A stretch of 64,000 nt of DNA from Cherax quadricarinatus (taxonomy: Eukaryota > Arthropoda > Malacostraca > Decapoda > Parastacidae), in the NCBI RefSeq assembly GCF_038502225.1, contig NW_027196448.1, forward strand, positions 26,890 to 90,889, written 5' to 3'. This document shows, in pieces, positions 14,483-27,400 of the stretch. Within the stretch, counting starts at the first letter, position 1, and each line of letters begins with the position of its first letter. The position numbers were made by a program, and so were the translations under genes. The notes beneath the pieces were generated by a model that was not told where the DNA came from, did not search any database, and worked only from the letters and a program-made list of their open reading frames with translations.

Positions 14483-14967
14483 AGGTAGTGAAGCTTTATT
14501 TCTGTCATCTCAGTTTGTCTCAGCAGTGTGTTGATCACTTGCTAGTGGAAACAATTCCAAATACCTTCTGATAGCTGGTCTACGCTCAAATAAAACTAGT
14601 CATTCTTTACTAAATTTGGGTCGCAAAATACGGAAATGAGGCTCAAAATTGCAAATTGGCTCTTATTTATTTAGAGGCAGGTCTCTGCTATCCAACAATG
14701 CATAATTTTTTAAGAAATACAGTTTCCTGATTTCGTAACAGTCGCCTCTTTTTTTCCTTACAAGTTTCTTCTCTTTCGAACCACCAGTTGTTCAACTTTG
14801 ACTTGGACGTTTTATTTCCATCACTTATGACTGAAACAGATGATTGACTCACACTTCAAGTATTACATCACCATGCTAACTGGACTGCATCAGTTCATTC
14901 CCGGCAGTCATAGAGGACACGTATCAAACTTTACAGTGCTTCCTTTTGATTCTGACTTCTTTTTTTC
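14483..14967. other. AT-rich sequence, nothing recognised
   Basis: No element, array or credible reading frame seen. Confidence 0.5.
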
Positions 14968-15015
14968 AGCACCGTAGTTGTGGAGATTCTTCAGAATCTC
15001 CACGACTACGGTGCT
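14968..15015. repeat. Tight inverted repeat (23-bp arms, 2-bp spacer)
   Basis: The left arm 14968-14990 starts AGCACCGTAGTTGTGG. The right arm 14993-15015 is its reverse complement with one mismatch. It would form a long hairpin. It adjoins the start of a family D element. Confidence 0.9.
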
Positions 15016-15180
15016 CTTCGCACCTACTCCAAGGTTGAGGGACTGATTACCTCATCTTCTGTATATAGTCCTTCTGTCTTCAAGTTATGTCCTGGAATTT
15101 GTATTGATAAAGCCACTGGATGGCGAAACGTCTACAATAAAGATACCCAGATGTTGCACATGTGTCTTAATTTCATGCCT
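15016..15180 (+). repeat. Dispersed repeat family D, copy 1
   Basis: Contains GAGGGACTGATTACCTCATC, GGCGAAACGTCTAC, AATAAAGATACCCAGATG and TTGCACATGTGTCTT. Related copies are at 32735-32868, 57538-57677 and 57998-58140. The copy at 57538 shows terminal inverted repeats. Confidence 0.75.
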
Positions 15181-15334
15181 CGTAATTGGTTGAACAGTGT
15201 TAGGTTTGTGAGTGTAATTGTTGGTCGACAGCTTCACTTTATCTGATCGTTTTTGGGGTTATCGTAGGTAATCTACACATATTCTGCTATGTATGATGAT
15301 TTATGTAACTAATTATGTGTACCTGGATACACTT

Positions 15335-15498
15335 GTTCACGTCTTAGAGACGAGTGTGATTGTATCATAGTTGGTGTTCACGTCTTAGAGACGAGTGTGA
15401 TTGTATCATAGTTGGTGTTCACGTCTTAGAGACGAGTGTGATTGTATCATAGTTGGTGTTCACGTCTTAGAGACGAGTGTGATTGTATCATAGTTGGT
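15335..15498. repeat. Four identical 41-bp tandem units
   Basis: Units start at 15335, 15376, 15417 and 15458. Each contains the short palindrome CGTCTTAGAGACG. No differences among the four copies were seen, so the array is recent or homogenised. Confidence 0.95.
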
Positions 15499-15641
15499 GA
15501 GGAGAGAAATGCGTGGAATGGTTTCCATTTATTAGTTAACAGTTTTCTGGAAAATATAAAAACTGACAATTACAGGGAGATAGTGGAAACACTGCTGTTG
15601 CTGTACACAAAACTGTGAGTTGCAATATGGGATTACCAATA

Positions 15642-18600
15642 GACCCGTGGCTGTCTTCAAGACCCGTGGCTGTCTTCAAGACCCGTGGCTGTCTTCAAGA
15701 CCCGTGGCTGTCTTCAAGACCCGTGACTGTCTTCAAGACCCGTGGCTGTCTTCAAGACCCGTGACTGTCTTCAAGACCCGTGGCTGTCTTCAAGACCCGT
15801 GGCTGTCTTCAAGACTCGTGGCTGTCTTCAAGACCCGTGACTGTCTTCAAGACCCGTGGCTGTCTTCAAGACCCGTGGCTGTCTTCAAGACCCGTGACTG
15901 TCTTCAAGACCCGTGACTGCCTTCAAGACCCGTGACTGTCTTCAAGACCCGTGACTGTCTTCAAGACCCGTGACTGTCTTCAAGACCCGTGACTGTCTTC
16001 AAGACCCGTGACTGTCTTCAAGACCCGTGGCTGTCTTCAAGACCCGTGGCTGTCTTCAAGACCCGTGACTGTCTTCAAGACCCGTGGCTGTCTTCAAGAC
16101 CCGTGGCTGTCTTCAAGACCCGTGACTGTCTTCAAGACCCGTGGCTGTCTTCAAGACCCGTGGCTGTCTTCAAGACCCGTGACTGTCTTCAAGACCCCTG
16201 GCTGTCTTCAAGACCCGTGGCTGTCTTCAAGACCCGTGGCTGTCTTCAAGACCCCTGGCTGTCTTCAAGACCCCTGGCTGTCTTCAAGACCCGTGGCTGT
16301 CTTCAAGACCCGTGGCTGTCTTCAAGACCCCTGGCTGTCTTCAAGACCCCTGGCTGTCTTCAAGACCCGTGGCTGTCTTCAAGACCCGTGGCTGTCTTCA
16401 AGACCCGTGGCTGTCTTCAAGACCCCTGGCTGTCTTCAAGACCCCTGGCTGTCTTCAAGACCCCTGGCTGTCTTCAAGACCCGTGGCTGTCTTCAAGACC
16501 CGTGGCTGTCTTCAAGACCCGTGGCTGTCTTCAAGACCCCTGGCTGTCTTCAAGACCCGTGGCTGTCTTCAAGACCCGTGGCTGTCTTCAAGACCCGTGG
16601 CTGTCTTCAAGACCCGTGACTGTCTTCAAGACCCGTGGCTGTCTTCAAGACCCGTGGCTGTCTTCAAGACCCGTGACTGTCTTCAAGACCCGTGGCTGTC
16701 TTCAAGACCCCTGGCTGTCTTCAAGATCCGTGGCTGTCTTCAAGACCCGTGGCTGTCTTCAAGACCCGTGGCTGTCAAGACCCGTAGCTGTCTTCAAGAC
16801 CCGTGGCTGTCTTCAAGACCCGTGGCTGTCTTCAAGACCCGTGGCTGTCTTCAAGACCCCTGGCTGTCTTCAAGATCCGTGGCTGTCTTCAAGACCCGTG
16901 GCTGTCTTCAAGACCCGTGGCTGTCTTCAAGACCCGTGGCTGTCTTCAAGACCCGTGGCTGTCTTCAAGACCCCTGGCTGTCTTCAAGACCCCTGGCTGT
17001 CTTCAAGACCCCTGGCTGTCTTCAAGATCCGTGGCTGTCTTCAAGACCCGTGGCTGTCTTCAAGACCCGTGGCTGTCTTCAAGACCCCTGGCTGTCTTCA
17101 AGACCCGTGGCTGTCTTCAAGACCCGTGGCTGTCTTCAAGACCCCTGGCTGTCTTCAAGACCCGTGGCTGTCTTCAAGACCCCTGGCTGTCTTCAAGACC
17201 CCTGGCTGTCTTTAAGATCCGTGGCTGTCTTCAAGACCCGTGGCTGTCTTCAAGACCCGTGGCTGTCTTCAAGACCCCTGGCTGTCTTCAAGACCCCTGG
17301 CTGTCTTCAAGACCCGTGGCTGTCTTCAAGACCCGTGGCTGTCTTCAAGACCCGTGGGTGTCTTCAAGACCCGTGGCTGTCTTCAAGACCCCTGGCTGTC
17401 TTCAAGACCCGTGGCTGTCTTCAAGACCCGTGGCTGTCTTCAAGACCCCTGGCTGTCTTCAAGACCCCTGGCTGTCTTTAAGATCCGTGGCTGTCTTCAA
17501 GACCCGTGGCTGTCTTCAAGACCCGTGGCTGTCTTCAAGACCCCTGGCTGTCTTCAAGACCCCTGGCTGTCTTCAAGACCCGTGGCTGTCTTCAAGACCC
17601 GTGGCTGTCTTCAAGACCCGTGGGTGTCTTCAAGACCCGTGGCTGTCTTCAAGACCCCTGGCTGTCTTCAAGACCCGTGGCTGTCTTCAAGATCCGTGGC
17701 TGTCTTCAAGACCCGTGGCTGTCTTCAAGACCCGTGGCTATCTTCAAGACCCGTGACTGTCTTCAAGACCCGTGGCTGTCTTCAAGACCCGTGGCTGTCT
17801 TCAAGACCCCTGGCTGTCTTCAAGACCCGTGGCTGTCTTCAAGACCCTTGGCTGTCTTCAAGACCCGTGGCTGTCTTCAAGACCCCTGGCTGTCTTCAAG
17901 ATCCGTGGCTGTCTTCAAGACCCGTGGCTATCTTCAAGACCCCTGGCTGTCTTCAAGATCCGTGGCTGTCTTCAAGACCCGTGGCAGTCTTCAAGACCCC
18001 TGGCTGTCTTCAAGACCCGTGGCTGTCTTCAAGACCCGTGACTGTCTTCAAGACCCGTGGCTGTCTTCAAGATCCGTGGCTGTCTTCAAGACCCGTGGCT
18101 GTCTTCAAGACCCGTGGCTGTCTTCAAGACCCGTGGCTGTCTTCAAGACCCGTGGCTGTCTTCAAGACCCGTGGCTGTCTTCAAGACCCGTGGCTGTCTT
18201 CAAGACCCGTGGCTGTCTTCAAGACCCGTGTCTGTCTTCAAGACCCGTGTCTGTCTTCAAGACCCGTGCCTGTCTTCAAGACCCCTGGCTGTCTTCAAGA
18301 CCCGTGACTGTCTTCAAGACCCGTGGCTGTCTTCAAGACCCGTGACTGTCTTCAAGATCCGTGGCTGTCTTCAAGACCCGTGACTGTCTTCAAGACCCCT
18401 GGCTGTCTTCAAGACCCCTGGCTGTCTTCAAGACCCGTGGCTGTCTTCAAGACCCGTGGCTGTCTTCAAGACCCGTGGCTGTCTTCAAGACCCGTGACTG
18501 TCTTCAAGACCCGTGACTGTCTTCAAGACCCGTGACTGTCTTCAAGACCCGTGTCTGTCTTCAAGACCCGTGACTGTCTTCAAGACCCCTGGCTGTCTTC

Positions 18601-21600
18601 AAGACCCCTGGCTGTCTTCAAGATCCGTGGCTGTCTTCAAGACCCCTGGCTGTCTTCAAGACCCCTAGCTGTCTTCAAGACCCGTGGCTGTCTTCAAGAC
18701 CCGTGGCTGTCTTCAAGACCCGTGGCTGTCTTCAAGACCCCTGGCTGTCTTCAAGATCCGTGACGGTCTTCAAGACCCCTGGCTGTCTTCAAGATCCGTG
18801 GCTGTCTTCAAGATCCGTGACTGTCTTCAAGACCCGTGGCTGTCTTCAAGACCCCTGGCTGTCTTCAAGACCCGTGGCTGTCTTCAAGACCCGTGGCTGT
18901 CTTCAAGACCCCTGGCTGTCTTCAAGACCCGTGGCTGTCTTCAAGACCCCTGGCTGTCTTCAAGACCCCTGGCTGTCTTCAAGATCAGTGGCTGTCTTCA
19001 AGACCCGTGGCTGTCTTCAAGACCCGTGGCTGTCTTCAAGGCCCGTGGCTGTCTTCAAGACCCCTGGCTGTCTTCAAGACCCGTGACTGTCTTCAAGACC
19101 CCTGGCTGTCTTCAAGACCCGTGACTGTCTTCAAGACCCGTGGCTGTCTTCAAGACCCGTGGCTGTCTTCAAGACCCCTGGCTGTCTTCAAGACCCGTGA
19201 CTGTCTTCAAGACCCCTGGCTGTCTTCAAGACCCGTGACTGTCTTCAAGACCCGTGGCTGTCTTCAAGACCCCTGGCTGTCTTCAAGACCCGTGGCTGTC
19301 TTCAAGACCCGTGGCTGTCTTCAAGACCCGTGGCTGTCTTCAAGACCCGTGGCTGTCTTCAAGACCCGTGGCAGTCTTCAAGACCCCTGGCTGTCTTCAA
19401 GACCCCTGGCTGTCTTCAAGATCCGTGGCTGTCTTCAAGACCCGTGGCTGTCTTCAAGACCCGTGGCTGTCTTCAAGACCCATAGCTGTCTTCAAGACCC
19501 GTGGCTGTCTTCAAGACCCGTGGCTGTCTTCAAGACCCCTGGCTGTCTTCAAGACCCCTGGCTGTCTTCAAGATCCGTGGCTGTCTTCAAGACCCGTGGC
19601 TGTCTTCAAGACCCGTGGCTGTCTTCAAGACCCGTGGCTGTCTTCAAGACCCCTGGCTGTCTTCAAGACCCCTGGCTGTCTTCAAGACCCCTGGCTGTCT
19701 TCAAGACCCCTGGCTGTCTTCAAGATCCGTGGCTGTCTTCAAGACCCGTGGCTGTCTTCAAGACCCGTGGCTGTCTTCAAGACCCGTGGCTGTCTTCAAG
19801 ACCCCTGGCTGTCTTCAAGACCCGTGGCTGTCTTCAAGACCCGTGGCTGTCTTCAAGACCCGTGACTGTCTTCAAGACCCCTGGCTGTCTTCAAGACCCG
19901 TGGCTGTCTTCAAGACCCGTGGCTGTCTTCAAGACCCGTGGCTGTCTTCAAGACCCCTGGCTGTCTCCAAGACCCGTGGCTGTCTTCAAGACCCGTGGCT
20001 GTCTTCAAGACCCGTGGCTGTCTTCAAGACCCCTGGCTGTCTTCAAGACCCCTGGCTGTCTTTAAGATCCGTGGCTGTCTTCAAGACCCGTGACTGTCTT
20101 CAAGACCCCTGGCTGTCTTCAAGATCCGTGGCTGTCTTCAAGACCCGTGGCTGTCTTCAAGACCCGTGGCTGTCTTCAAGACCCATGACTGTCTTCAAGA
20201 CCCGTGGCTGTCTTCAAGACCCGTGACTGTCTTCAAGACCCGTGGCTGTCTTCAAGACCCGTGGCTGTCTTCAAGACCCGTGGCTGTCTTCAAGATCAGT
20301 GGGTGTCTTCAAGACCCGTGGCTGTCTTCAAGACCCCTGGCTGTCTTCAAGATCCGTGGCTGTCTTCAAGACCCGTGGCTGTCTTCAAGACCCGTGGCTG
20401 TCTTCAAGACCCCTGGCTGTCTTCAAGATCCGTGGCTGTCTTCAAGACCCGTGGCTATCTTCAAGACCCCTGGCTGTCTTCAAGATCCGTGGCTGTCTTC
20501 AAGACCCGTGGCAGTCTTCAAGACCCCTGGCTGTCTTCAAGACCCGTGGCTGTCTTCAAGACCCGTGGCTGTCTTCAAGACCCGTGGCTGTCTTCAAGAC
20601 CCGTGGCTGTCTTCAAGACCCGTGACTGTCTTCAAGACCCGTGGCTGTCTTCAAGACCCGTGGCTGTCTTCAAGACCCGTGGCTGTCTTCAATACCCGTG
20701 GCTGTCTTCAAGACCCGTGGCTGTCTTCAAGACCCGTGGCTGTCTTCAAGACTCGTGGCTGTCTTCAAGACCCGTGGCTGTCTTCAAGACCCGTGACTAT
20801 CTTCAAGACCCGTGGCTGTCTTCAAGACCCGTGACTGTCTTCAAGACCCGTGGCTGTCTTCAAGACCCGTAGCTGTCTTCAAGACCCGTGACTGTCTTCA
20901 AGACCCCTGGCTGTCTTCAAGACCCCTGGCTGTCTTCAAGATCCGTGGCTGTCTTCAAGACCCGTGGCTGTCTTCAAGACCCCTGGCTGTCTTCAAGATC
21001 CGTGGCTGTCTTCAAGACCCGTGGCTGTCTTCAAGACCCGTGACTGTCTTCAAGACCCGTGGCTGTCTTCAAGATCCGTGGCTGTCTTCAAGACCCGTGG
21101 CTGTCTTCAAGACCCGTGGCTGTCTTCAAGACCCGTGGCTGTCTTCAAGACCCATGACTGTCTTCAAGACCCGTGGCTGTCTTCAAGACCCGTGACTGTC
21201 TTCAAGACCCGTGGCTGTCTTCAAGACCCGTGGCTGTCTTCAAGACCCGTGGCTGTCTTCAAGATCAGTGGCTGTCTTCAAGACCCGTGGCTGTCTTCAA
21301 GACCCCTGGCTGTCTTCAAGATCCGTGGCTGTCTTCAAGACCCGTGGCTATCTTCAAGACCCCTGGCTGTCTTCAAGATCCGTGGCTGTCTTCAAGATCC
21401 GTGGCTGTCTTCAAGACCCGTGGCAGTCTTCAAGACCCCTGGCTGTCTTCAAGACCCGTGGCTGTCTTCAAGACCCGTGGCTGTCTTCAAGACCCGTGGC
21501 TGTCTTCAAGACCCGTGGCTGTCTTCAAGACCCGTGACTGTCTTCAAGACCCGTGGCTGTCTTCAAGACCCGTGGCTGTCTTCAAGACCCGTGGCTGTCT

Positions 21601-23789
21601 TCAATACCCGTGGCTGTCTTCAAGACCCGTGGCTGTCTTCAAGACCCGTGGCTGTCTTCAAGACCCGTGGCTGTCTTCAAGACCCGTGGCTGTCTTCAAG
21701 ACCCGTGACTATCTTCAAGACCCGTGGCTGTCTTCAAGACCCGTGACTGTCTTCAAGACCCGTGGCTGTCTTCAAGACCCGTGTCTGTCTTCAAGACCCG
21801 TGACTGTCTTCAAGACCCCTGGCTGTCTTCAAGACCCCTGGCTGTCTTCAAGATCCGTGGCTGTCTTCAAGACCCGTGGCTGTCTTCAAGACCCCTGGCT
21901 GTCTTCAAGATCCGTGGCTGTCTTCAAGACCCGTGTCTGTCTTCAAGACCCGTGGCTGTCTTCAAGACCCGTGGCTGTCTTCAAGACCCGTGGCTGTCTT
22001 CAAGATCCGTGACTGTCTTCAAGACCCCTGGCTGTCTTCAAGATCCGTGGCTGTCTTCAAGATCCGTGACTGTCTTCAAGCCCCGTGGCTGTCTTCGAGA
22101 CCCGTGGCTGTCTTCAAGACCCGTGGCTGTCTTCAAGATCCGTGGCTGTCAAGACCCCTGGCTGTCTTCAAGACCCCTGGCTGTCTTCAAGACTCCTGGC
22201 TGTCTTCAAGACCCCTGGCTGTCTTCAAGACACGTGGCTGTGTTCAAGACCCTTGAGTGTCTTCAATACCCGTGGCTGTCTTCAAGACCCTTGGCTGTCT
22301 TCAAGACACCTGGCTGTCTTCAAGACTCCTGACTGTTTTCAAGACCCCTGGCTGTGTTCAAGACCCGTGGCTGTCTTCAAGACCCGTGGCTGTCTTCAAG
22401 ACCCCTGGCTGTCTTCAAGACCCGTGGCTGTCTTCAAGACCCGTGGCTGTCTTCAAGACCCGTGGCTGTCTTCAAGACCCGTGGCTGTCTTCAAGACCCC
22501 TGGCTGTCTTCAAGACCCGTGGCTGTCTTCAAGACCGCTGGCTGTCTTCAAGACCCGTGGCTGTCTTCAAGACCCCTGGCTGTCTTCAAGACCCGTGGCT
22601 GTCTTCAAGACCCCTGGCTGTCTTCAAGACCCCTGGCTGTCTTCAAGACCCCTGGCTGTCTTCAAGACCCGTGGCTGTCTTCAAGACCCCTGGGTGTCTT
22701 CAAGACCCCTGGCTGTCTTCAAGACCCGTGGCTGTCTTCAAGACCCGTGGCTGTCTTCAAGACCCCTGGCTGTCTTCAAGACCCCTGGCTGTCTTCAAGA
22801 CCCGTGGCTGTCTTCAAGACCCGTGGCTGTCTTCAAGACCCGTGGCTGTCTTCAAGACCCGTGGCTGTCTTCAAGACCCCTGGCTGTCTTCAAGACCCCT
22901 GGCTGTCTTCAAGACCCGTTGCTGTCTTCAAGACCCCTGGCTGTCTTCAAGACCCCTGGCTGTCTTCAAGACCCCTGGCTGTCTTCAAGACCCCTGGCTG
23001 TCTTCAAGACCCGTGGCTGTCTTCAAGACCCCTGGGTGTCTTCAAGACCCCTGGCTGTCTTCAAGACCCCTGGCTGTCTTCAAGACCCCTGGCTGTCTTC
23101 AAGACCCCTGGCTGTCTTCAAGACCCGTGGCTGTCTTCAAGACCCGTGGCTGTCTTCAAGACCCGTGGCTGTCTTCAAGACCCCTGGCTGTCTTCAAGAC
23201 CCGTGGCTGTCTTCAAGACCCTTGGCTGTCTTCAAGACCCCTGGCTGTCTTCAAGACCCCTGGCTGTCTTCAAGACCCCTGGCTGTCTTCAAGACCCCTG
23301 GCTGTCTTCAAGACCCGTGGCTGTCTTCAAGACCCCTGGGTGTCTTCAAGACCCCTGGCTGTCTTCAAGACCCCTGGCTGTCTTCAAGACCCCTGGCTGT
23401 CTTCAAGACCCCTGGCTGTCTTCAAGACCCCTGGCTGTCTTCAAGACCCCTGGCTGTCTTCAAGAACCCTGGCTGTCTTCAAGACCCCTGGCTGTCTTCA
23501 AGACCCCTGGCTGTTTTCAAGACCCGTGGCTGTCTTCAAGACCCCTGGCTGTCTTCAAGACCCGTGGCTGTCTTCAAGACCCGTGGCTGTCTTCAAGACC
23601 CGTGGCTGTCTTCAAGACCCGTGGCTGTCTTCAAGACCCCTGGCTGTCTTCAAGACCCCTGGCTGTCTTCAAGACCCCTGGCTGTCTTCAAGACCCGTGG
23701 CTGTCTTCAAGACCCGTGGCTGTCTTCAAGACCCCTGGCTGTCTTCAAGACCCCTGGCTGTCTTCAAGACCCCTGGCTGTCTTCAAGAA
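15642..23789. repeat. Giant minisatellite, 19-bp unit, about 429 copies
   Basis: The unit is CTTCAAGACCCGTGGCTGT. Common variants are CCCCTGGCT, CCCGTGACT and GATCCGTGGCT. GTGAC units are frequent at the left end and CCCCTGG units at the right end, so variants are regionally structured. Because 19 is not a multiple of 3 the three plus frames encode the same 19-residue cycle, and the GTGACTG variant creates stops. At 8.1 kb it is the longest array in the window. Confidence 0.98.
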
Positions 23790-23972
23790 GGCGCTGAACA
23801 GGCACCTAAAGTCAGTACCTGACCAGCTGAGCTGTGGTTCGTACGTCAGTTTACGTGCAACCAGCAGAAACAGCCTGGTTGATCAGGCCCTGATCCACCA
23901 CGAGGCTTGATCTCGGACCGGACCGCGGGGGCGTTGACCCCCGAAACCCCCTCCAGGTATACTCCAGGTAAA
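23790..23972 (+). repeat. Dispersed repeat family E
   Basis: Contains CAGCCTGGTTGATCAGGCC, CTGATCCACCACGAGG and GCGGGGGCGTTGACCCCCG, and ends in CCAGGTATACTCCAGGTA. I recognise this as a common decapod dispersed sequence from memory. It borders the 19-bp array directly. Confidence 0.6.
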
Positions 23973-24064
23973 GATACATTTCCTCCATTTACACCTAAAT
24001 TTTTCCCGGTTAACTACCCAGCAGTCAGCGATGAGAATGTTGAACTTCTCTCCTAGAACATCTC

Positions 24065-24232
24065 CCCTCAAGGAAGGTTCCTTGATGTTGGTGAGGGGCT
24101 CTTGATTTAGGGAATTGGATCTGTGCTCCAGTTCCCCGAATTAAGCCTGAATGCCTTCCACATTCCCCCCCCCCCAGGCGCTGTATAATCCTCCGGGTTT
24201 AGCGCTTCCCCCTTGATTATAATAATAATCCT
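24065..24232 (+). repeat. Dispersed repeat family B, copy 1
   Basis: Ordered words GGTTCCTTGATG, GGTGAGGGGCTCTTGAT, GGGAATTGGATCTGTGCTCC, GTATAATCCTCCGGGTTTAG and CGCTTCCCCC, ending in an ATAATAATAAT stretch. Other copies are at 32868-32955 and 57150-57298 (inverted). Confidence 0.75.
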
Positions 24233-24423
24233 AGAACATCTTAATGTTGGAGAAACACTACCAAGGGGGACAGTAGAATCCGTCACTGTCATCACATTAC
24301 TGCTGCACAATAACGAGAGTTGATGCAGAAGTGGAATACGAGAGACGAGCAAAGAAGCCTCTGGTTGAATCGATGTAAATGAATTTATTTTAGAGGTAAG
24401 ATAACATTTGTTGGGATTTTTAA

Positions 24424-27400
24424 CCCAGGGAGGGTTAGCCACCCGGGATAATCCAGGGTAGGGAGGGTTAGCCACCCAGGATAATCCAGGGTAGGGAGGG
24501 TTAGCCACCCAGGATAATCCAGGGTAGGGAGGGTTAGCCACCCGGGATAATCCAGGGTAGGGAGGGTTAGCCACCCAGCATAACCCAGGGTAGGGAGGGT
24601 TTGCCGCCCAGGATAATCCAGGGTAGGGAGGGTTAGCCACCCAGGATAATCCAGGGTAGGGAGGGTTAGCCGCCCAGGATAACCCAGGGTAGGGAGGGTT
24701 AGCCACCCAGGATAACCCAGGGTAGGGAGGGTTAACTGTCCAGGATAACCCAGGGTAGGGAGGGTTAACCGCCCAGGATAACCCAGGGTAGGGAGGGTTA
24801 GTCGCCCAGCATAACCCAGGGTAGGGAGGGTTAACCGCCCAGGATAACTCAGGGTAGGGAGGGTTAGTCGCCCAGGATAACCCAGGGTAGGGAGGGTTAG
24901 TCGCCCAGGATAACCCAGGGTAGGGAGGGTTAGCCGTCCAGGATAACCCAGGGTAGGGAGTGTTAGTCGAACAGGATGACCCAGGGTAGGGAGGGTTAGT
25001 CGCCCAGGATAACCCAGGGTAGGGAGGGTTAGCCGTCCAGGATAACCCAGGGTAGGGAGGGTTAGTCGCCCAGGATAACCCAGGGTAGGGAGGGTTAGTC
25101 GCCCAGGATAACCCAGGGTAGGGAGGGTTAGCCGTCCAGGATAACCCAGGGTAGGGAGGGTTAGTCGCCCAGGATAACCCAGGGTAGGGAGGGTTAGTCG
25201 CCCAGGATAACCCAGGGTAGGGAGGGTTAGCCGTCCAGGATAACCCAGGGTAGGGAGGGTTAGCCGTCCAGGATAACCCAGGGTAGGGAGGGTTAGTCGC
25301 CCAGGATAACCCAGGGTAGGGAGGGTTAGCCGTCCAGGATAACCCAGGGTAGGGAGGGTTAGTCGCCCAGGATAACCCAGGGTAGGGAAGGTTAGTCGCC
25401 CAGGATAACCCAGGGTAGGGAAGGTTAGTCGCCCAGGATAACCCAGGGTAGGGAGGGTTAGCCGTCCAGGATAACCCAGGGTAGGGAAGGTTAGTCGCCC
25501 AGGATAACCCAGGGTAGGGACGGTTAGTCGCCCAGGATAACCCAGGGTAGGGAAGGTTAGTCGCCCAGGATAACCCAGGGTAGGGAAGGTTAGTCGCCCA
25601 GGATAACCCAGGGTAGGGAAGGTTAGTCGCCCAGGATAACCCAGGGTAGGGAGGGTTAGTCGCCCAGGATAACCCAGGGTAGGGAAGGTTAGTCGCCCAG
25701 GATAACCCAGGGTAGGGAAGGTTAGTCGCCCAGGATAACCCAGGGTAGGGAAGGTTAGTCGTCCAGGATAACCCAGGGTAGGGAAGGTTAGTCGCCCAGG
25801 ATAACCCAGGGTAGGGAAGGTTAGTCGCCCAGGATAACCCAGGGTAGGGAAGGTTAGTCGCCCAGGATAACCCAGGGTAGGGAAGGTTAGTCGCCCAGGA
25901 TAACCCAGGGTAGGGAGGGTTAGTCGCCCAGGATAACCCAGGGTAGGGAAGGTTAGTCGCCCAGGATAACCCAGGGTAGGGAAGGTTAGTCGCCCAGGAT
26001 AACCCAGGGTAGGGAAGGTTAGTCGTCCAGGATAACCCAGGGTAGGGAAGGTTAGTCGCCCAGGATAACCCAGGGTAGGGAAGGTTAGTCGCCCAGGATA
26101 ACCCAGGGTAGGGAAGGTTAGTCGCCCAGGATAACCCAGGGTAGGGAAGGTTAGTCGCCCAGGATAACCCAGGGTAGGGAAGGTTAGTCGCCCAGGATAA
26201 CCCAGGGTAGGGAAGGTTAGTCGCCCAGGATAACCCAGGGTAGGGAAGGTTAGTCGCCCAGGATAACCCAGGGTAGGGAGGGTTAGTCGCCCAGGATAAC
26301 CCAGGGTAGGGAAGGTTAGTCGCCCAGGATAACCCAGGGTAGGGAAGGTTAGTCGCCCAGGATAACCCAGGGTAGGGAAGGTTAGTCGTCCAGGATCACC
26401 CAGGGTAGGGAAGGTTAGTCGCCCAGGATAACCCAGGGTAGGGAAGGTTAGTCGCCCAGGATAACCCAGGGTAGGGAAGGTTAGTCGCCCAGGATAACCC
26501 AGGGTAGGGAAGGTTAGTCGCCCAGGATAACCCAGGGTAGGGAGGGTTAGTCGCCCAGGATAACCCAGGGTAGGGAAGGTTAGTCGCCCAGGATAACCCA
26601 GGTTAGGGAGGGTTAGTCGCCCAGGATAACCCAGGGTAGGGAAGGTTAGTCGCCCAGGATAACCCAGGGTAGGGAAGGTTTGTCGCCCAGGATAACCCAG
26701 GGTAGGGAAGGTTAGTCGTCCAGGATAACCCAGGGTAGGGAAGGTTAGTCGCCCAGGATAACCCAGGGTAGGGAAGGTTAGTCGCCCAGGATAACCCAGG
26801 GTAGGGAAGGTTAGTCGCCCAGGATAACCCAGGGTAGGGAAGGTTAGTCGCCCAGGATAACCCAGGGTAGGGAAGGTTAGTCGCCCAGGATAACCCAGGG
26901 TAGGGAAGGTTAGTCGCCCAGGATAACCCAGGGTAGGGAAGGTTAGTCGCCCAGGATAACCCAGGGTAGGGAAGGTTAGTCGCCCAGGATAACCCAGGGT
27001 AGGGAAGGTTAGTCGCCCAGGATAACCCAGGGTAGGGAAGGTTAGTCGCCCAGGATAACCCAGGGTAGGGAAGGTTAGTCGCCCAGGATAACCCAGGGTA
27101 GGGAAGGTTAGTCGCCCAGGATAACCCAGGGTAGGGAAGGTTAGTCGCCCAGGATAACCCAGGGTAGGGAAGGTTAGTCGCCCAGGATAACCCAGGGTAG
27201 GGAAGGTTAGTCGCCCAGGATAACCCAGGGTAGGGAAGGTTAGTCGCCCAGGATAACCCAGGGTAGGGAAGGTTAGTCGCCCAGGATAACCCAGGGTAGG
27301 GAAGGTTAGTCGCCCAGGATAACCCAGGGTAGGGAAGGTTAGTCGCCCAGGATAACCCAGGGTAGGGAAGGTTAGTCGCCCAGGATAACCCAGGGTAGGG

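Noticed and set aside
15642..23789. CRISPR-like regular repeat
   Set aside because: There are no spacers between the units, the context is eukaryotic and no cas genes are present. It is an ordinary tandem minisatellite.
15620..23910. Overlapping repeat-protein frames (WLSSRPVAVFKT...)
   Set aside because: The 19-bp unit forces the three frames to encode the same cycle, and GTGAC variants introduce stops at will, so there is no sign of frame conservation.
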